64,000 nucleotides of DNA from an uncultured Eubacterium sp. (GTDB lineage Bacteria > Bacillota > Clostridia > Oscillospirales > Acutalibacteraceae): assembly GCA_905234495.1 (NCBI GenBank), contig CAJOHE010000004.1, forward strand, positions 100,319 to 164,318. Reading direction: 5' to 3'. The notes under the pieces were generated by a model. That model was given only the letters and a program-made list of their open reading frames with translations, was not told the DNA's origin and made no database searches. Of the stretch, positions 51,301-58,006 are shown piece after piece; within the stretch, counting starts at the first letter, position 1, and every line of letters starts with the position of its first letter. A program made the translations under genes and the position numbers.

Positions 51301-51406
51301 TGTCGGGATCCCAAGTGTTTTGTGACGCCGTTACAGTGAAGGGAATTGACACGGTTATGAGACAGGTAGCCATAATTACAGACAAAATCTTCTTGGTTAA
51401 TCGCAA
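48395..51406 (-). CDS. Secreted beta-helix (GLUG-like repeat) protein, 1003 aa
   Basis: TTG start after GAGGC; signal peptide 1-28 (MRLTKKILSVIMA...VTA). Residues 35-470 carry repeated strands of the type GTFDGHNHTINNITM, IKDLTLENVTI, GGIVGH..INCYNVGTV, typical of GLUG-containing right-handed beta helices found in surface adhesins. Residues 600-680 are an InlB-like divergent repeat (GGETITLTVHPND...PESDVTVSATF). Residues 690-1003 are a C-terminal domain with YAKLCETILNYGQLANEYFEYEAK, a pattern I recall from other clostridial secreted proteins. No anchor motif is seen. The small peptide at 48233 is in the same operon. Adhesion or glycan contact is inferred. Confidence 0.75.
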   Translation of the reverse strand: MRLTKKILSVIMATCLITVSIPFTVTASQNTWDPDNGVYDISTEADLLAFRDCLNDASNNNDYYFEGATVNLLQDITMTQNYICPDSNGDAGAQFCGTFDGHNHTINNITMVASDGFCTGLFPFLGNATIKDLTLENVTIDSAYTWTAPFAPVSLGDDSIINCHLEGDCVIMAGSDFSKNWNYTAGMIADNYMGSLTIQNCTVGEDVVINGRGGSGKYRVAGGMLAYARKSTTTLVKNCVNRATISSDYIGSGIVGSFISSGSVDNMNYGAIIDCYNYGDVSSNPETTGTINEYAGILAESSNYSSVVINRCGNYGDITVSTNSACGSGGVAAEVNSAAIVNCFNTGNITAVSSSNLGGIVGHTRTNTYGSPIQGSVDEGDFYYPQQYNSITNCYNVGTVTTTGGDANDGPTGGIVGICQESETQAGNSEVVNVYNFGAVSANEARYGAVTADTDIKFENAFAADGTKAITYLHNSYGNASPYTCTAGYYSSPSKGGTVYPATVVSGEPVGSDVGDAVEVVSATPLETDLKETLDAFVDEVNPEFEQQSGQTFTLLPWTYSDGSDGLAIHPVFGCDVNVLTAEADKDTNGGYVTSSDYDVEYEKIAGGETITLTVHPNDNAALNELTVVDSDNNPITVTQGENANEYTFVMPESDVTVSATFTVEDTPYNGYYMTVEDTMELDFLVDMEYYGAAYLSYEYIDTIYVESAERGPKLVPVTDLEKHTSTDPSTDPYYGTSVLPLEAAPAQIGEKYKVTVLDENEDPIKDEGGNDVVFFLSIESYCKDYINYFNQLDDDDKTDESRAYAKLCETILNYGQLANEYFEYEAKHMEINSGEAYSITKVGTAEELKTSETTFAKYNDPFTSAELSDLNTNAFLSLDQQGKAQIIGVTYIAQLWPEFRFYLGNVTELEARRMNVSVTGGLNAQIIKVDDQLCVSVTGLYANDFGKTFTVTVGDTVITYNGYAYILSVTNHSSTHPKNEELKAMMRGVYRYAKAAEAAFDD

Positions 51407-51473
51407 TTTTATTGCCTCTTTTCTGTCTAAAAATAGATTTTTCCTTTATAATTGTTTATAAAGATACATTTTA

Positions 51474-51502
51474 ATATTACTACTTTGTTAAATGGTTGTC
51501 AG
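51474..51502 (-). promoter_or_regulatory. Probable promoter of the beta-helix protein operon
   Basis: Minus strand CTGACA, 17-base spacer, TAATAT, about 70 bases before the TTG start. Confidence 0.4.
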
Positions 51503-51535
51503 TATAAAAATGGACATATATTTACAACTGGACGC

Positions 51536-51568
51536 AAAAAAGACAGCCCCGCCAATCGGCAGGACTGT
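51536..51568 (-). terminator. Terminator of purA
   Basis: Minus-strand 11-bp stem ACAGTCCTGCC/GGCGGGGCTGT (two G-U pairs), GATT loop, then TTTTTT. It lies 15 bases past the purA stop. Confidence 0.85.
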
Positions 51569-51583
51569 TTTAAGTGTAATTTT

Positions 51584-52864
51584 TTATTTATTTCTGTAGA
51601 TAATTGCTTCCCTTTCGGGGCCGTTTGAAACCATTGTAATCGGGTAGCCGAGCTCCTTTTCAATGAATTCCACATAATCCCTCGTTTCCTTCGGAAGCTT
51701 GTCGTACTCTCTTATTCCTCTTATATCGCAGTGCCAGCCCTTCATTGTTGTGAGTACGGGCTTGCACTTTTTGAGCGTCGGAGTGGTCGGGAAGTCCTTA
51801 ATCACCTTGCCGTCAACCTCGTAGCCCGTGCAGATTTTTATTTCTTCAAGATATGAGAGACAGTCGAGCGCGGTCATTACAACCTGGGTTGCGCCCTGAC
51901 ACTCAACGCCGTAGCGCGTTGCAACGCAGTCAAACCAGCCTACGCGGCGGGGTCTGCCCGTCGTAGCGCCGAATTCGCCCTTGTCGCCGCCGTGGATACG
52001 AAGCTCCTGAGCCTCGTCCTCGTCGAGGATTTCAGACACGAATTCGCCTGCGCCTACAGCCGAGGAATAAGCTTTTGTTACAACGACGATGTCCTCAATC
52101 GCGTGGGGCGGAAGTCCTGCGCCGACAGCGCCGTAGCCCGCAAGGGTTGAAGATGAGGTAACCATCGGATAGATACCGAAATCGGGGTCCTTAAGCGTTC
52201 CGAGCTGACCCTCGAGGAGAATGTTTTTGCCCTCCTTCATTGCATTCATAAGGTAGGTGTGAGTGTCGCAAACGTAGGGTGCAATCTTCTCTCTGTAGTC
52301 AACGCAGGTGTTGTAGAGCTCTTCCTCGTCGAGAAGGGGCTTGTTGTAAACGTATTTGAGTGTGAGATTTTTGAGCGTGCAGATATTCTTAATCTTTGCT
52401 CTGAGCGTTTCGTCGTCGAAAAGCTCGTTCACCTGAATGCCGATTTTTGCAAACTTGTCGCTGAAGAAAGGCGCGATGCCCGACTTTGTTGAGCCGAAGG
52501 CGTTTTTGCCGAGTCTCTCTTCCTCATATTCGTCGAGAAGAATATGGTAGGGCATAAGAATCTGAGCCCTTTCGCTCACAAGAAGGTTGGGGTTGAGCCC
52601 CGCCTTTTTAACGTCCTCAAGCTCGGTTAAAAACTTGTTTATGTCAAGCGCAACGCCGTTGCCGATAATGCAGGTTGTGTGGTTGTAGCACACGCCCGAC
52701 GGCATAAGATGAAACGCAAAGCGTCCGTGCTCGTTGATGATTGTGTGACCTGCGTTAGCGCCGCCCTGAAAACGAACGACGATATCGCTCTGTCCTGCGA
52801 ACATATCGGTGATTTTGCCCTTGCCTTCGTCGCCCCAGTTGGCGCCTACTATAGCTCTTACCAT
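51584..52864 (-). CDS. purA: Adenylosuccinate synthetase
   Basis: 426 aa, the expected length. Motifs: GANWGDEGKGKITD near residue 7 (GTP loop and catalytic Asp), GGANAGHTI near 34 (catalytic His), GIYPMVTSSSTLAGY near 230, and GRPRRVGWFDCVATRYG near 302. It joins aspartate to IMP using GTP, the first committed step to AMP. The gene has a consensus promoter far upstream (53141-53169), and its first 50 bases including the ribosome site occur twice (see 53037-53086). With the transformylase at 39524 it is one of two purine-synthesis genes in the window. Confidence 0.95.
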   Translation of the reverse strand: MVRAIVGANWGDEGKGKITDMFAGQSDIVVRFQGGANAGHTIINEHGRFAFHLMPSGVCYNHTTCIIGNGVALDINKFLTELEDVKKAGLNPNLLVSERAQILMPYHILLDEYEEERLGKNAFGSTKSGIAPFFSDKFAKIGIQVNELFDDETLRAKIKNICTLKNLTLKYVYNKPLLDEEELYNTCVDYREKIAPYVCDTHTYLMNAMKEGKNILLEGQLGTLKDPDFGIYPMVTSSSTLAGYGAVGAGLPPHAIEDIVVVTKAYSSAVGAGEFVSEILDEDEAQELRIHGGDKGEFGATTGRPRRVGWFDCVATRYGVECQGATQVVMTALDCLSYLEEIKICTGYEVDGKVIKDFPTTPTLKKCKPVLTTMKGWHCDIRGIREYDKLPKETRDYVEFIEKELGYPITMVSNGPEREAIIYRNK

Positions 52865-52879
52865 TTCTTCTATCTCCTC
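52830..52879 (-). repeat. 50-bp direct repeat, genuine purA start copy
   Basis: Covers the purA ribosome site, ATG and first 12 codons. Identical over 50 bases to 53037-53086, 207 bases away. Confidence 0.9.
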
Positions 52880-53002
52880 ACATTTGAATGAATATATACT
52901 TTAAAGTTGTGGCGACTACCCGCCGGGCGGTGCCCAAAATTTTGTTCACGCAAAGGGTTGCGCTCCAAAATTTTGACCGCTACGAAGTTCTTTTTTCTCC
53001 CT

Positions 53003-53071
53003 TCATCTCGCACTGCGAGCGGTCGAAAACGAACCATCGCCCCAGTTGGCGCCTACTATAGCTCTTACCAT
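53003..53071 (-). pseudogene. Duplicated purA start, 22-codon leader frame
   Basis: Begins MVRAIVGANWGD exactly as purA, with the same ribosome site, then diverges and stops after 10 further codons (TGA at 53003). It lies in the purA transcript, upstream of the real gene. It is either a by-product of a tandem duplication or a translated leader. Confidence 0.7.
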
Positions 53072-53086
53072 TTCTTCTATCTCCTC
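53037..53086 (-). repeat. 50-bp direct repeat, upstream copy of the purA start
   Basis: Perfect copy of 52830-52879. Between the copies lie about 155 bases, including a GCGGTC/GACCGC-rich patch and two AAAATTTTG blocks near 52935 and 52968. Confidence 0.9.
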
Positions 53087-53101
53087 GTTTAATAAACTGT
53101 C

Positions 53102-53132
53102 AAAATAAAAAAGGCACAGCGGAGTCTGTGCC
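53102..53132 (-). terminator. Terminator-like hairpin right after the purA promoter
   Basis: On the minus strand GGCACAG-ACTCCG-CTGTGCC is followed by TTTTTTATTTT. The stem starts about 2 bases after the predicted purA transcript start, so it would be a very early attenuator or a 5'-end protecting hairpin. It has no T-run on the plus strand. Confidence 0.65.
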
Positions 53133-53140
53133 CTTGATTT

Positions 53141-53169
53141 ATTATATTATAACATTAAAGCATTGTCAA
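53141..53169 (-). promoter_or_regulatory. Consensus promoter of purA
   Basis: Minus strand TTGACA, 17-base spacer, TATAAT. Its -35 hexamer overlaps the -35 of the divergent pectinase promoter, so the two promoters should compete. Confidence 0.82.
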
Positions 53170-53191
53170 CAAAGATATTTTGTGATATGAT
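53163..53191 (+). promoter_or_regulatory. Promoter of the pectinase-SecB unit
   Basis: TTGTCA, 17-base spacer, TATGAT, about 25 bases before the ATG at 53216. Confidence 0.72.
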
Positions 53192-53215
53192 GAAATTATC
53201 AAGTGAGGTGACAGT

Positions 53216-54595
53216 ATGAAAATATATAACGTTATGCAATACGGCGCCAAGGGCGACGGCGTTACAAACGACGCATTTGCAATTCAGCACGCTATTGACG
53301 ACTGCGCAAAGCGCGGCGGGGGCAGGGTTGTGCTGCCGAGCGGCTACACCTTTTACTCGGATTCAATAAGGCTTCGCGCAAACGTTGATTTGCACATACA
53401 GAAGGGCGCAAGGCTCAAGGCGACCTCGAATATCGACGGCTACATCAGACCGAACAAGCTGATAAACGACCCGAAGACGGCGCAGATTGGCAATCCCGTT
53501 ACGGGCAAGCCGAGCTTTGTTTTCATCTACGGCTTCGAGGCTGACGGCTGTATGATAAGCGGCGAGGGAATTATCGACGCAAACGGCCACGCCTTTGTTC
53601 AGCGCAAGGACAGATACTACGTTACGGGCGAATTTTATCCCCGTCCGACGGTTATCTACGTTGAGCACAGCAACAACATTACCTTCAGGGATTTCACGGT
53701 TGTTGACGCTTCGTTCTGGACGCTTCACCCCGCGGGCTGCGACGACGTGCTCATCGACAAAATCAGGATTCTCAACGACCTCGACGTTGCAAACAGCGAC
53801 GGTATCGACCCCGACCACTGCACAAACGTGAGAATCATCGGCTGCCATATTGAGTGCGCCGACGACTGCATCTGCCTCAAGACCTCGAAGGGCAACAGCG
53901 AATACGGTCCCTGCGAGAATATCATCATCGAGGGCTGCACGCTTATCTCGACCTCTGCCGCTATTAAAATCGGCACAGAGGGCGTGAATGATTTCAGAAA
54001 CATCATCGTTTCAGACTGTACGATAAGCCGCTCTAACAGGGGCATCTCGATTCAGATTCGTGACGGCGGAAACGTTGAAAACGTCACCTATCAAAATGTC
54101 ATCATCGAGACGAGGCGCTTCTGCCCCGACTGGTGGGGTACGGCTGAGCCGATTGTCATCACGACCTTTGACAGGGACGAGGCGACGGTCAGCGGCCACA
54201 TCAGAAACGTCCGCTTCTTCAACGTCACCGCAAAGGGTGAAAACGGCGTGTTAATCCACGGCAGCGCGGACAATGTGATTGAGGACGTCACCTTTGAAAA
54301 CTGCCGCATCGAGCTTACGAAAACGAGCAAGTGGCCCTGCGGTCTCTACGACCTGCGCCCCTGCCTCGACTACGGTGTTGAGAGGTTTGACAATTCGGCG
54401 TTCTTCATTAGGTACGCAAAGAACGTAACGCTTGAAAAAACAAAGACCTGCTGGGGTAATCTCTGTCCCGAATACAAGCACGCAATCGCCGCGGAAAACG
54501 TTTCGCAGATGAGGCTTGTCCGCTTTGAGGGAAGCTCGGTTGACGAGGACACCGAGGACTTCAGACTTGAGAATGTTACTATTAAGGAGGGCTGA
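53216..54595 (+). CDS. GH28 polygalacturonase-family glycosidase, cytoplasmic
   Basis: 459 aa. N-terminal YGAKGDGVTNDAFAIQHAIDDC is the pectate-lyase/GH28 start motif. Active-site blocks of GH28 are present: ANSDGIDPDH near 192 and ADDCICLKT near 215, GTEGVNDFRNI where GH28 usually has G-x-H, and RGISIQIRDGG near 280 as the RIK-type block. No signal peptide is seen, so it should act on imported pectin oligomers (exo-type), as in many gut Firmicutes. The missing His in the G-x-H block may mean altered specificity. SecB-like gene follows after two bases. Confidence 0.82.
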   Translation: MKIYNVMQYGAKGDGVTNDAFAIQHAIDDCAKRGGGRVVLPSGYTFYSDSIRLRANVDLHIQKGARLKATSNIDGYIRPNKLINDPKTAQIGNPVTGKPSFVFIYGFEADGCMISGEGIIDANGHAFVQRKDRYYVTGEFYPRPTVIYVEHSNNITFRDFTVVDASFWTLHPAGCDDVLIDKIRILNDLDVANSDGIDPDHCTNVRIIGCHIECADDCICLKTSKGNSEYGPCENIIIEGCTLISTSAAIKIGTEGVNDFRNIIVSDCTISRSNRGISIQIRDGGNVENVTYQNVIIETRRFCPDWWGTAEPIVITTFDRDEATVSGHIRNVRFFNVTAKGENGVLIHGSADNVIEDVTFENCRIELTKTSKWPCGLYDLRPCLDYGVERFDNSAFFIRYAKNVTLEKTKTCWGNLCPEYKHAIAAENVSQMRLVRFEGSSVDEDTEDFRLENVTIKEG

Positions 54596-54597
54596 TT

Positions 54598-55005
54598 ATG
54601 GTACAGCTTAAAGGATATAAGGTAAATAAATTAGAGCTTGAAAACAAGGTGGCAAACGGCACCCAGCTCAAGCTCAACAATCAGATGAAATATAACGTAA
54701 ACTATGTTGACGGCGACAGCGTTTGCGTCGGAAATCTTGAATTCAGGATTGTGGACGAAAACCAGAATCCGTTTGAAATCAGGATAGAGATGGTGGCGCA
54801 GTTCGGCTACGAGCCCGGCGACGACAAGGCGGACATTCACGTTCAGTCCTTCGACCAGCTCTTCCCGTTCCTTCGCCAGATTATCCATTCGGCAACCTCG
54901 TTTACGGGAATGCCCGGACTGCTCATCCCGATTGTGCACCTCAATCCCGACACGGTAAAGGTGAATAACAAGACCGACGAAAACGAATCGTCACCTCTTA
55001 ATTAA
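54598..55005 (+). CDS. SecB-like chaperone
   Basis: 135 aa. KLKGYKVNKLELENKVANGTQLKLNNQMKYNV, then EFRIVDENQNPFEIRIEMVAQFGYE and IHVQSFDQLFPFLRQIIHSATSFTGMPGLLIP match the beta-sheet and final helix plan of SecB-like proteins found in Firmicutes. True SecB holds secretory proteins unfolded for SecA; SecB-like members also serve as toxin-antitoxin chaperones. No toxin gene is adjacent. The ATG is two bases after the pectinase stop, with the ribosome site AAGGAGGG inside that gene, so the two are co-translated. Confidence 0.7.
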   Translation: MVQLKGYKVNKLELENKVANGTQLKLNNQMKYNVNYVDGDSVCVGNLEFRIVDENQNPFEIRIEMVAQFGYEPGDDKADIHVQSFDQLFPFLRQIIHSATSFTGMPGLLIPIVHLNPDTVKVNNKTDENESSPLN

Positions 55006-55015
55006 ACTATAATAA

Positions 55016-55050
55016 AACCCACACAGTATTTACTGTGTGGGTTGTTTTTT
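55016..55050. terminator. Terminator between the SecB-like and SGNH-like genes
   Basis: 13-bp stem AACCCACACAGTA/TACTGTGTGGGTT with TT loop, T-rich on both strands, between two converging genes. Confidence 0.85.
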
Positions 55051-55079
55051 ATACTACTGTGTGGGTTGTTTTTTATACT
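55032..55079. repeat. 24-bp perfect tandem duplication of the terminator arm
   Basis: Positions 55032-55055 and 55056-55079 are identical and start ACTGTGTGGGTTG. The second copy repeats the right arm and T-run of the terminator and reaches into the last codons of the SGNH-like gene. Confidence 0.9.
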
Positions 55080-56134
55080 AATGTTTTAAATTGTCTGCCT
55101 TTGGCAACGCCCTTTTCTTCATACATCTTTTCGAGGTCGTCGAGCCAATAGGAATATTCCTCATCGTATCTGTGGCAGGTCAGGTCGTAGTTTTCGCTGA
55201 ACCAATTTCCCGCGTACGCCGTGGTCTTTTTTGCGCCGTAGTAGTTTACGTGGTTGCCCTCGTCGCGGAAGTCGACGCTGTAATCAATGTCAAATCCTTC
55301 GGGCTCAATACTCATATCGAGGAACTTGATTCCGAGCTCGTCGGAAAGCTGCTGAACGGCGTTGTGCCTTGCATAGCTCCACGTATTTGCGGACGGAACG
55401 GACATCAGAGCGAAGTCGATTCCGTATTCGTCGCAGAGCTCCTTTGCAAGAGTAACGTAGCGGACAACGTCGCTTTCAAGCGGCTCAACCTTGTCGTTTT
55501 CGTCGATATAGGGCGAGCGATGAGCGTTCTTGAAAACGCGCTTTGAGAAGAAATAGCCGTGCATATAGGTGTCGGTATTTGCAGGCGACGAGAGGATGAG
55601 CTGCTTCCACCTGTCGTGGAATTTGAATATGCTGAGTTCCTCTTCCGTGAATTCCTCAATCGTCTTGTCGTTGAAAAAGCGGATTGTCGGCAGTCCGCTC
55701 TTATACTTTGCAACGCCGTTTTCAAAGTCGTCGGGATAGTCGCTGTAGAGCATATCGCACTCAAACACGATGACGTCGGGGCTCTGCTTTTTCAGAAAGT
55801 CGTTGAGAAGGTAATACGATTCGCTTGCGCTCTGCCTCGGGGCGGCGACAACCGTTCCCGTGTAGCCGTACATACAGAACATACCGGCGGGGCAGAAGGC
55901 TGAATAGAGGTCGCTGTTGCCGAAAAGACCTATCTGAATCGTGTTTTCCTTTTCGTTGGTGTAGACCGTCGAGTAGAAATACTTCGTGTCGGAAAACTGT
56001 CCCGTTTTTTCCTTTGCAAAGAAGGTGTAGGAAAGCGCGGTGAGAGCAAAAATGAGCGCAAGAACAAACGCGAGCACCTTTACAATGCTGACGGCAATTC
56101 TCTTATTCACTTTTTTCTTTTTTGTATCGCTCAT
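55073..56134 (-). CDS. DltD/AlgX-like SGNH membrane protein
   Basis: 353 aa. N-terminal basic residues and one transmembrane helix (about 15-35). The extracellular part has GNSDLYSAF near 69, a GDS-like Ser block, and FRDEGNHVNYYGAKK near 293, the Asp-x-x-His pair of SGNH hydrolases and of DltD. Its partner MBOAT gene ends 9 bases before it. The likely job is transfer of an acyl or aminoacyl group from the MBOAT/carrier pathway to a wall polymer outside the membrane. Its last codons fall within the duplicated terminator arm. Confidence 0.75.
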   Translation of the reverse strand: MSDTKKKKVNKRIAVSIVKVLAFVLALIFALTALSYTFFAKEKTGQFSDTKYFYSTVYTNEKENTIQIGLFGNSDLYSAFCPAGMFCMYGYTGTVVAAPRQSASESYYLLNDFLKKQSPDVIVFECDMLYSDYPDDFENGVAKYKSGLPTIRFFNDKTIEEFTEEELSIFKFHDRWKQLILSSPANTDTYMHGYFFSKRVFKNAHRSPYIDENDKVEPLESDVVRYVTLAKELCDEYGIDFALMSVPSANTWSYARHNAVQQLSDELGIKFLDMSIEPEGFDIDYSVDFRDEGNHVNYYGAKKTTAYAGNWFSENYDLTCHRYDEEYSYWLDDLEKMYEEKGVAKGRQFKTLV

Positions 56135-56143
56135 AGTTTAACC

Positions 56144-57724
56144 TCAGAAGTTAGCGTAGAGAAGGTCGGGCGCACCGTAGTGTTCGCCGTATGCGCCGAG
56201 AATTACGATAACAAGCACCGCCGCAACGTAGAGCACGAGCTTGCAGATAAACGGCAGGCGAAGAATCTTTCTGCCGACGTCGATTCCGTTTTCTTTTAGC
56301 AGACCGACGAGGAAAATCAGCACCGTTCCGACCGCGAGAATAGCGTAGTCGAGAAGGTCGAGACCGAGTCCGTTTTTAGCGCCGACCGTGAGCACGGAAA
56401 TGTCAATATTAGTGAATATTGCTTTGATTGCAAGGAATACGTCGCCGAGGGATTCGGCTCTGAAAATGAGCATTCCTACGTTTACGATAACGAAGGTGCG
56501 AAGAATCTGGAACAGCGAGAACGCCTTGCTCTTTCTGTCGATTTTCAGCTTTTCGCAGACCTTTTTGCTCAGCGGCTCAACGAAGAGTCCGAGCATCATA
56601 AGCACGTAGTAGTAAAGTCCGTAGACGATATATTTCCACGCGGCGCCGTGCCAGAAGCCGTTTCCGAGCCATACGAAAAACAGGGCGGGCGCCGTCGGTA
56701 TAAGCTTTGCGTAATACGGATCAAATTTTTTCTTTGCCGATTTCGTCAGATTCATAAACGATTTTGAAAGTGAAATCGGGTAGAATATGTAGTCCCTCAG
56801 CCATTGACCGAGAGTGATGTGCCACCTCTGCCAGAACTCGTTGATGCTCTTTGCAAAGAACGGGCGGTTGAAGTTTATCGGCATCTCGATTCCCATAATT
56901 TGGGCGAGGCCGTTGATGATGTCCATAACGCCCGAAAAGTCGCAGTAGAGCTGAAGGGTGTAGCAGAGAATCGCGAGCCCGACGATTACGCCCGAACGCT
57001 CGGGGTCAAAGTCGTCGAACACGTTGTTTACAAGGCTGCTCACCCTGTCGGCGATGACAACCTTTTTGAAAAGTCCCCACACGACGAGCTGAGCGCCGAG
57101 ATATAGGTCGGGGAAATTAAACTTCTTCGGCTCGGAAAACTGTGGACCGAGCTTTTCCCATCTTGCGATGGGGCCTTCCATAATCGTGAGCATAAACGAG
57201 AGGAAGAGCGTGAGCTTGAGCGGGTTTTTGCACGCCTCGTGCTTGCCCCAGTAAACGTCCGTCAGATAGCTTACAGCCTGCAGGGTGTAGAAGGAAATAC
57301 CGAGGGGCTGAACGACGTGAAGCGTTGGCACGTCGAGGCGGAAGATTGCGCCGAAGGTGCCGCCGAAGAAATTGCCGTATTTGATTACGATAAACAGACC
57401 GAGGTTTATTACAAGTCCGATTATCAGAAGTCTCTTTTTCTTTTTCTTGTAAAATTCCTTGAGCTCCTTGCGCTCTTTGCGGTCAACCTCTTTTTTCTTT
57501 ACTTTGAATTCGTCGTTATATTTCTGCATCCCGAGCCCGACAAGCCAGATTGACACCGCGCTGACAAGCAGGCAGACCACGTGACCGTTTGCCGCAAAGA
57601 AATAATAAACGAGCGACCCGGCAAGCAAAGCACACCATTTCGCCTTTCTCGGCAAAATGGTGTAAATTATAAGGGTCGCCCCGAAATATAATAAGAAAAA
57701 TTCAAACGTATTATACGGAATCAT
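56144..57724 (-). CDS. MBOAT O-acyltransferase (DltB-like)
   Basis: 526 aa with about 10-12 hydrophobic segments. The catalytic MBOAT His is seen in FWHGAAWKYIVYG near residue 356, and the second conserved block is WQRWHITLGQWLRDYIFYPIS near 300. A basic cytoplasmic loop (KKKEVDRKERKELKEFYKKKKKR) lies near 75. DltB/AlgI/PatA relatives move an acyl group from a cytoplasmic carrier across the membrane. The neighbours (adenylating enzyme, carrier protein, SGNH protein) complete a Dlt-like pathway. Confidence 0.82.
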   Translation of the reverse strand: MIPYNTFEFFLLYFGATLIIYTILPRKAKWCALLAGSLVYYFFAANGHVVCLLVSAVSIWLVGLGMQKYNDEFKVKKKEVDRKERKELKEFYKKKKKRLLIIGLVINLGLFIVIKYGNFFGGTFGAIFRLDVPTLHVVQPLGISFYTLQAVSYLTDVYWGKHEACKNPLKLTLFLSFMLTIMEGPIARWEKLGPQFSEPKKFNFPDLYLGAQLVVWGLFKKVVIADRVSSLVNNVFDDFDPERSGVIVGLAILCYTLQLYCDFSGVMDIINGLAQIMGIEMPINFNRPFFAKSINEFWQRWHITLGQWLRDYIFYPISLSKSFMNLTKSAKKKFDPYYAKLIPTAPALFFVWLGNGFWHGAAWKYIVYGLYYYVLMMLGLFVEPLSKKVCEKLKIDRKSKAFSLFQILRTFVIVNVGMLIFRAESLGDVFLAIKAIFTNIDISVLTVGAKNGLGLDLLDYAILAVGTVLIFLVGLLKENGIDVGRKILRLPFICKLVLYVAAVLVIVILGAYGEHYGAPDLLYANF

Positions 57725-57748
57725 TTAAAGCGTCCTTAGGTTAATAAA

Positions 57749-57985
57749 TTAGTCCTCGTCTGCGAGTCTTTCGATGAGCTCATAGAGAGCCTCAACGGTT
57801 TCAAAGTTTTCGGGAACGATGTCCATCGGCGAGATGTCAACGTCAAATTCGTCGGAAATCTCTGCAACGAGGGAAATCATACCCATGCTGTCAAAAATCT
57901 TTTCGTCAACAAGTCTTGTTTCGGGTGTGAAGTCATACTCGGGCTTTAAGCTGCCGAGAAGTTCGATAAGGTCGTTAATGTTCAT
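57749..57985 (-). CDS. Acyl/D-alanyl carrier protein (DltC-like)
   Basis: 78 aa, acidic, helical. DSMGM around Ser33 is the phosphopantetheine site. The size and sequence (MNINDLIELLGSLKPEYDF...LVDEKIFDSMGMISLVAEISDEFDVDI) match small carrier proteins of the DltC/ACP type. It lies between the adenylating enzyme (21 bases upstream) and the MBOAT gene, so it most likely carries the activated residue between them. Confidence 0.83.
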   Translation of the reverse strand: MNINDLIELLGSLKPEYDFTPETRLVDEKIFDSMGMISLVAEISDEFDVDISPMDIVPENFETVEALYELIERLADED

Positions 57986-58006
57986 AGCTGTTTCCTTCCT
58001 TTAATA

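Noticed and set aside
54598..55005. SecB-like chaperone as part of a toxin-antitoxin-chaperone locus
   Set aside because: Neighbouring genes are a pectinase and a dlt-like operon; no toxin or HTH antitoxin gene is adjacent.
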